This document shows positions 58,784-64,000 of a DNA stretch of 64,000 nucleotides, piece by piece. The notes under the pieces were generated by a model, which did no database searches, was not told where the DNA came from, and saw only the letters and a list, made by a program, of their open reading frames with translations. Position 1 is the first letter of the stretch, and every line of letters starts with the position of its first letter. The stretch is from Sternotherus odoratus (lineage: Eukaryota; Chordata; Testudines; Kinosternidae), in the NCBI GenBank assembly GCA_032164245.1, contig JAVMKO010000002.1, forward strand, positions 63,149,840 to 63,213,839, written 5' to 3'. The position numbers and the translations under genes are program-made.

Positions 58784-59040
58784 GAGGCTGCATTCTGATC
58801 TCTGTATGACAGTGTAAATCCAAAGTAACTCCATTGTCTTCAGTGATTTTACTCTAGATTTACACTTGTGTAACTGAGAACAGATCCTATTTGTGCTCAT
58901 TGGTCAATGTCCAGTCTCTTCTCAGGTGTTCACATATGAATTTGACATTGACCTAATTGAAATCAGAACTGTTATTGGTCAATGAGCATATTTTTATTTA
59001 CTGAGCCCCCCAAATGCTCTAGAAATCATACAGCCAAATA
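58784..59040. repeat. 258-bp segmental duplication, copy 2
   Basis: 257 bp, direct orientation, 1.35 kb to the right of copy 1; see that entry. The boundary bases differ immediately outside both copies. Confidence 0.95.
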
Positions 59041-59044
59041 ATCA

Positions 59045-61255
59045 TCTGCTTGGGCTTTTTCTGATATTCTTAACAGTCTTTGAACTTCTTCCTTCTGATA
59101 TTTTCCAGGTGTCTCCAGTAGCAGCCCTGGGCTGATGTTCCAAATCCTATTTTCTGTGTCACTCTTTTCAGATTCTGGTGCCTCCTTCCAGTTTAACAAG
59201 ACTCTACACACACTCTAGCCTCCCCAAAAATCCTTACAGTCCCTGGTCCTCTCAGTGTTTCCTTCCCACTCATTATTCTTTCCTCCTCCTTCTCAGATTT
59301 CCAGTCTCTTTAGTTCCCGTCCTATCACTCCTTCTTTGTCTTTTCTTCCTTAAGGACCTCAGCTCTCTGTCGTCTTCTCCCCCCACCTGACTTTTATCCC
59401 CTCATTCATCTTCTCTCTATATCTGGGGTCTTAATTATCTGAAGCTGTGTCTGGTGCTGTGGCTTCAGCTGTTTTAGAATCAACTATGTGTCCTTCCTCT
59501 CACTTTACTGCCAGCTCTGTGTTCTCTCTTTCTGCGTCTCTTTCATACTTCCTTTTTGCACTGCAGTTAGACAAGAGCAGCGGGAGCTGAAATGGGTTCA
59601 GGCAGGGAGTGGGGAAGATAAAATTCTACTGTTGACCCTCCTTTCACCCAGTAGTGGAGGTCAATGGCTGGCCTCCCACATGCTGCATTACTCAGATTCT
59701 GTCTCCAGCTTTCCCTTCCCTTCTCCTTTCCTTGGTGTTTGCCTCACTCCCCACTCTCTATGCAAGCTGTATAGAGCAGATGGAAAGATGTCTGACAGAT
59801 GTGGGAGAGCTGATGGCTGCAGTGCTGTATGTGTAGAACACAGCAGAGGCGTGTCTATGGCTTCAGCAATTGAGCATAAGCACTAAATGCCTGTGCATAA
59901 GGCTCTAGCTCCTGGAATCATATGATTACACCAGAATTCCAGCTTTGATTTAATAAATAAGTTTCTAGCTCTCATGGTTATAAAAAAAAACAAAAAACAA
60001 AACAAAACAAAAAAAACTTGAAAATGTGTATTGAGTAACGTATGCAGTGATGTCTGCCTGAGTCGTCAGACCGCTTGAAACAACAGCTCTGAGGTGAAAG
60101 AGCTGCCCCATGCAACTCAACAGGGTGTTAATGCCGAGACTCAGTGCTCTGGGGTGCCCACCAACAGTTATCCAAGCAGGGGACTCTGGTATCAACAGAA
60201 GAATACACTGGTTTCCTCCCAACCCCTCAAACGGATACCTACTGGGTGCTGGGGTAAATTTTGCTGGGTCCCTCTGCTGCCACCCTTACTTTTCGGATAG
60301 GGAAAGAGGGAATCTTCTGCTTCCCTGTGGGAAGTGAGACCTCTGCACCTGCTCTTGGACAGGAAAAGGGGCGCCTGCATTTGCCTCTCTGGGTGGGGGA
60401 TTCCTGCCACCACCTTTCCAAGTGGAAGTTGAGCCACTGTCTCAAGCCTTTGGAAGCAGATAATTGTTTGGGAACTGTTGCGACTGTTGAAATGAATTCA
60501 ACAGGACCCGTAAAAGTCAAGGGACTTATAACTGCTGGATTTTTAAGTGTCAAAAGACATCCTGCCAAACACTTATTCTCTTTTAAAACAGATCATAAGC
60601 CAGTTAATTCAGTATTTATATCTTACCCTGCTCAGTTATTCATCCTACCTATACCTCTGAAGTATATCATATATTACCAGAAAGTACAAGATAGAAGTAT
60701 TCCATTTTCAAAATCTCACAATACTAAAATGATACATGGTCTTAATTTTCCTTTTCATATTTATTTTCTTGTATAGTAGCAACACTCTCTCTATAGCTTA
60801 GCTGTTATATTCTTTTATTTTGGAATATATTGTTTGCTTTTAAACTTAAGTATTCACCATATTTGGTTTGTTTGTGGCTTGGTACAAAAGCATTTGAATG
60901 TAACTTCTTAACGTAAGCACAGTTCACTACATTAAGTATCCCACTCACGTCTATATTTATCCAGCCTCCTCTACTTCATAATTGGAAGTGCTGTATTGGA
61001 AATAGTACTAAGTTCATCTTCAAGTGGATGCTGATGTCTTGTTTTATTTTGGTTGGTAACTTACTTTGTTCTGTCTGTTATTACTTGGAACAAGTTAGAT
61101 CCTACTTTTTTATACTTAATCAAATCACTTTTGTTTATTAATTAATCCAGAGTAAGTGATTAATTCCTGGGGGAGCAAACTGCTGTGCATATCTCTCTAT
61201 CAGTGTTATAGAGGGTGGACAATTTGAGTTTACCCTTTATAAGCTTTATCCAGAA
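59045..61255. other. presumed intron, no gene seen
   Basis: Short frames up to 171 codons (60261-60776) show no domain; 59982-60015 is an A-rich simple tract. Confidence 0.35.
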
Positions 61256-61379
61256 TAAAATGAATTTATTTGGGGTTTGGATCCCATTGGGAGCTGGGTG
61301 TCTGGGTGCTGGAAACAAGAGTACTTGCTGAGCTCTTTTCAGTTAAGTCTGCATCTTTGGGAGCATAGTTCAGACTCTG

Positions 61380-62960
61380 GGTCCGTGTTGCAGCAGGCTT
61401 GTGTGTCTGGCTCAACAAGGCAGGGTTCTGACATCCCAAGCTGCCAAAGAAAATGTGCTCAGAGGTAGTTTTAGCATGTCGGGTGACAGTCCCAAGGGGG
61501 TCTCTGTGACCAAACACATCACACCCACAAATGAGCAAAATCAGCAAGCTTTGCTATCCAAATATGATTTCTTCAATTGGTCAGCCATGTCTAAATTCAA
61601 GGACCAGTTGTCTGAGGCCTTGCATGAGGAGTCCTGAGTTGGGATCATCTTGGTTGCGGAAGACTTGATGGCTAAAACACCCCAGCAGTCTGCCCTTGAT
61701 ATTGTGGACACTTCAGCCCAGGTCATAGTCTTGACAGTAACTATGAGGAGGACTTCCTGGCTGTAAAACTCTGGGATTGCTCTGGACATCCATCTAGCAA
61801 GCCATTGAGGACTTACCCTTTGATAGCCGAGTCTTGTTCTCAGACAAGACTGATGACAATTTGCTCTCCTTCAGAGATTCCAGGGCTGCCTGAAGGTCCT
61901 TGGGAGTGAACATTCTTCACGAAGATGCCACGATGAGGCACAACAGCAGCATTCCTTTGTACAACCTTTTCCCTCTGCAACAGTGGGAAGAAGGATAGAT
62001 CCCACAAGAGGAAGCAGTTGGCTTGGGCTTTGGACAATTCACATGCCCAGCTCCCACAGGCTGAATGCCCATTTTTACTCCTTTGTTTGGAGCACTGGTT
62101 CATCATTAATCCATCCTCTCCATCTCCCTATTCCTTTGGGGACAGACTGGCCTGCTTTTACAATGCTTGGGACTTGATTATCTCAGACAGCTGAGTCCTA
62201 AACACTGTCAGATCAGACGATACAATCTAGTTCCATTCCATGCCCCTCCCCCCTTCTGCTTCCCTTTCCTGTCCCTCTTCAGGGTCCTCTTTCACGAGAC
62301 ACTGCTCATCAAGCATGTCAGTCCTGTTGAAATTTGGAGTGGCAGAGGAAGTTCCACTGGAATACTAGGGCCACGACTTTTACTCCTGGTACTTCCTGAT
62401 ACCAAAATCCAAGGGCTGGAAAAGATCTATCAAATTTAGCAGCCTCAAAAAAATCCATCGAGTGCATGGTTATTCTGTTGGCTATCTGCCCCACACTGTC
62501 TCAGAATGATTGGTTTGCTGTCCTGGACCTTTTAGGATACTTAGTTTCATGTGGCCATTCTACTGAGCCACAGGAAGTTTCTGCATTTTCTGGTGGCAGA
62601 ATGCTGCACTTCTCCTGTTTTGGCCTCTCTTCTGCCCTCTGAGTTTTTACCAAATGCATAGGGGTGCTCATGGCATATCTCAGGAAGAAGGAAATCCACA
62701 TCTTCCTGTACCTCAATTACTGGTTGCTGAAGGACAGCTCTGAAGAGGAGGTTCTTGCCCATGTTGACACCATGTTGCATTTTCTTGACATCCTGTCCCT
62801 CTATCTCAGAAAACCACATTCCTGATAGCCATCATTTAAGCAAGAAGAGCTTACACTCGGTTTTCTGAAGACAAGATCTTTTATCCAAGGTGGTCTCTCA
62901 GTTTCATCTGAATCAGGTAGTGTATTTACCTGGGTTTGTCCCTAAGGCTCCCAGAAGAGC
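61380..62960 (+). mobile_element. decayed DIRS1-like retrotransposon (gag and RT relics)
   Basis: Plus-strand fragments in order: a gag-like part (FNWSAMSKFKDQLSEALHEE at 61577; then 'EDLPFDSRVLFSDKTDDNLL' from 61806), and later a reverse-transcriptase part with NDWFAVLDL (62511), 'VFTKC' and 'AYLRKKEIHIFLYLNYWLLK' (62660-62730), where the catalytic YLDDWLL-like box reads YLNYWLL. Numerous stops and frame changes separate them. The succession of LPF-LFS-TDD and YL.DWLL motifs is that of DIRS1-type elements, which use a tyrosine recombinase; that gene is not seen, and neither are the split direct/inverted termini. Dead copy. Confidence 0.7.
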
Positions 62961-62964
62961 AGCA

Positions 62965-63720
62965 CCTTCCTTTTTAAAAAATGAAACATGTTGATTTGTG
63001 TCGGAAAAGGCAATATTCATTTGTCAGTGTCTGTTTAATATGTAGTAAACCATTTCGAATGACAAAATTGTTACTGACAGTTGACTGTACATATAGGATT
63101 TCAGATATATGGTTCTCAAACTCCTCTAAGTTGGCTGTTAAAGACATTGAGATGTATTGTGAAGGTAAAAATGTTTCAAGGTGTTCATTCTGAATGACAG
63201 AATTTTACTAATAAATTTGTTTTCTCTGGTGTAACATAATTTTTAAAGTTGTAACAATGATTGCAATATACCTTAATATATACACTTTTTAAAAATGTAA
63301 ATATCTTCTTGATTTGCAAGGTTGAGAACTAAAACACTATAGCATATGAAGCACTGATAAATTATAGTCTCACAAATTGCTGTTTATGCTGAAACATCTT
63401 TCATTTCTGTGATTAAACCCCCACTGTATTTTAGGCATTTAGGGTTTGAATCAACCAAAAATAGTCACTGTGGCTGCTGGAAATTCTAGAAGCCTTGTTT
63501 GCTGGCATCTGTGGACAAAAATTATAGTAGTAGTAATAATACAATGCATTCATACAGTTGTCTTGACAAAAAGGCTGAGGTGCTTTTACAATTCATGCAA
63601 TTAAAAATAATATTCAATAAATACCTTTTAAAGTTTGATTTTAAAAATAAAACAGATTTGACTTTCCATTTATCAAAAGGAAGCCAATTACATAACTTGT
63701 CAATAAATATTATGCGGCAG
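62965..63720. other. presumed intron, no gene seen
   Basis: AT-rich non-coding. Confidence 0.35.
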
Positions 63721-63722
63721 AG

Positions 63723-63796
63723 GTGAAATCCTGGCTCCCGTTGACTTCAGTGGCAAAACTCCCATTGACTTCAGTAAGGCAAGGATTTCATCCCAG
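63723..63796. repeat. imperfect palindromic MITE (amniote type)
   Basis: gtgaaatcctggctcccgtt... is followed by gactt...gcaaggatttcatccc; the two halves form an imperfect palindrome with 'ttgacttcagtgg' near the middle. Same family as 7585-7655 and 39312-39375. Confidence 0.65.
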
Positions 63797-63932
63797 ATTT
63801 TAAGCAGTGGCCACCCTTTCTGTTCTTGCAATTTGACTTTTTTAAACCTGCCGCACACAATAGCTTGGTCTCCTGCTGGCTGTAATACTTTTGTCTAATT
63901 CTGGTAGTTGTGCTTGGTATGGAACTGCCTGG

Positions 63933-64000
63933 GTTGTGTTTAGTGGCCTGTGTTGTACAGGTCGACTAGATGATCTGGTAGTCCCTTCTACCCTTAAATT
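63933..64000 (+). repeat. CR1-type 3' end, cut by the window edge
   Basis: Reads 'gtgtttagtggcctgtgttgtacagg.cgactagatgatctgg.agtcccttctacccttaaa', the typical CR1 3' untranslated end. Confidence 0.7.

Noticed and set aside
60261..60776. 171-codon plus-strand ORF
   Set aside because: No domain, no splice signals, ordinary composition for intronic DNA; a chance frame.

Overview
The window looks like nuclear DNA of a turtle, most likely a cryptodire. The features behind this are a tRNA-headed SINE with a CR1-type tail that I recognise as the cryptodiran Cry family (31252-31447), a CR1 LINE, Penelope-like GIY-YIG elements, a DIRS1-like element, PIF/Harbinger and many hAT/Tigger-type MITEs. There are large introns and CpG-island promoters and no bacterial-style gene packing. 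The species call is inference from repeat families. Most of the window is non-coding; almost every long ORF is a repeat or a CpG-island artefact.  Layout: (1) 1-3.56 kb, near-unique DNA to the left of a CpG island (intron 1 side of the ASXL gene). (2) 3.56-4.34 kb, CpG-island promoter with the first coding exon of an ASXL gene on the minus strand; the 18-residue N-terminus fits ASXL3 best. (3) 4.3-35.4 kb, the intergenic spacer, filled with nested transposons: hAT MITEs, pogo/Tigger-type MITEs, a complete solo LTR with its target-site duplication (13542-14669), a nearly full-length but inactivated PIF/Harbinger element with a TTA duplication (21595-25540), two Helitron-like copies, a Cry SINE and a tRNA-Ala-like sequence. 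(4) 35.8-36.33 kb, a second CpG island with a strong plus-strand splice donor at 36141, followed by a 74-bp tandem array. (5) 36-64 kb, probable introns of a plus-strand gene whose three in-phase coding exons are at 52729-52809, 55231-55370 and 56525-56559. In human, ASXL3 is head-to-head with CCDC178, so I infer that this second gene is CCDC178. Its introns hold a hAT-transposase relic, a CR1, two Penelope-like elements, more MITEs, a 258-bp local duplication and a decayed DIRS1-like element.  How it fits together: the window seems to be the divergent ASXL3/CCDC178 interval, expanded by repeats. I found no undescribed multi-gene system. The structures most worth following up are the long palindrome at 5063-5251, the GC-rich minisatellites growing inside two unrelated TIR elements and inside a Helitron, the 74-bp array that is open in all three frames beside a promoter, and the tRNA-Ala/SINE tandem.
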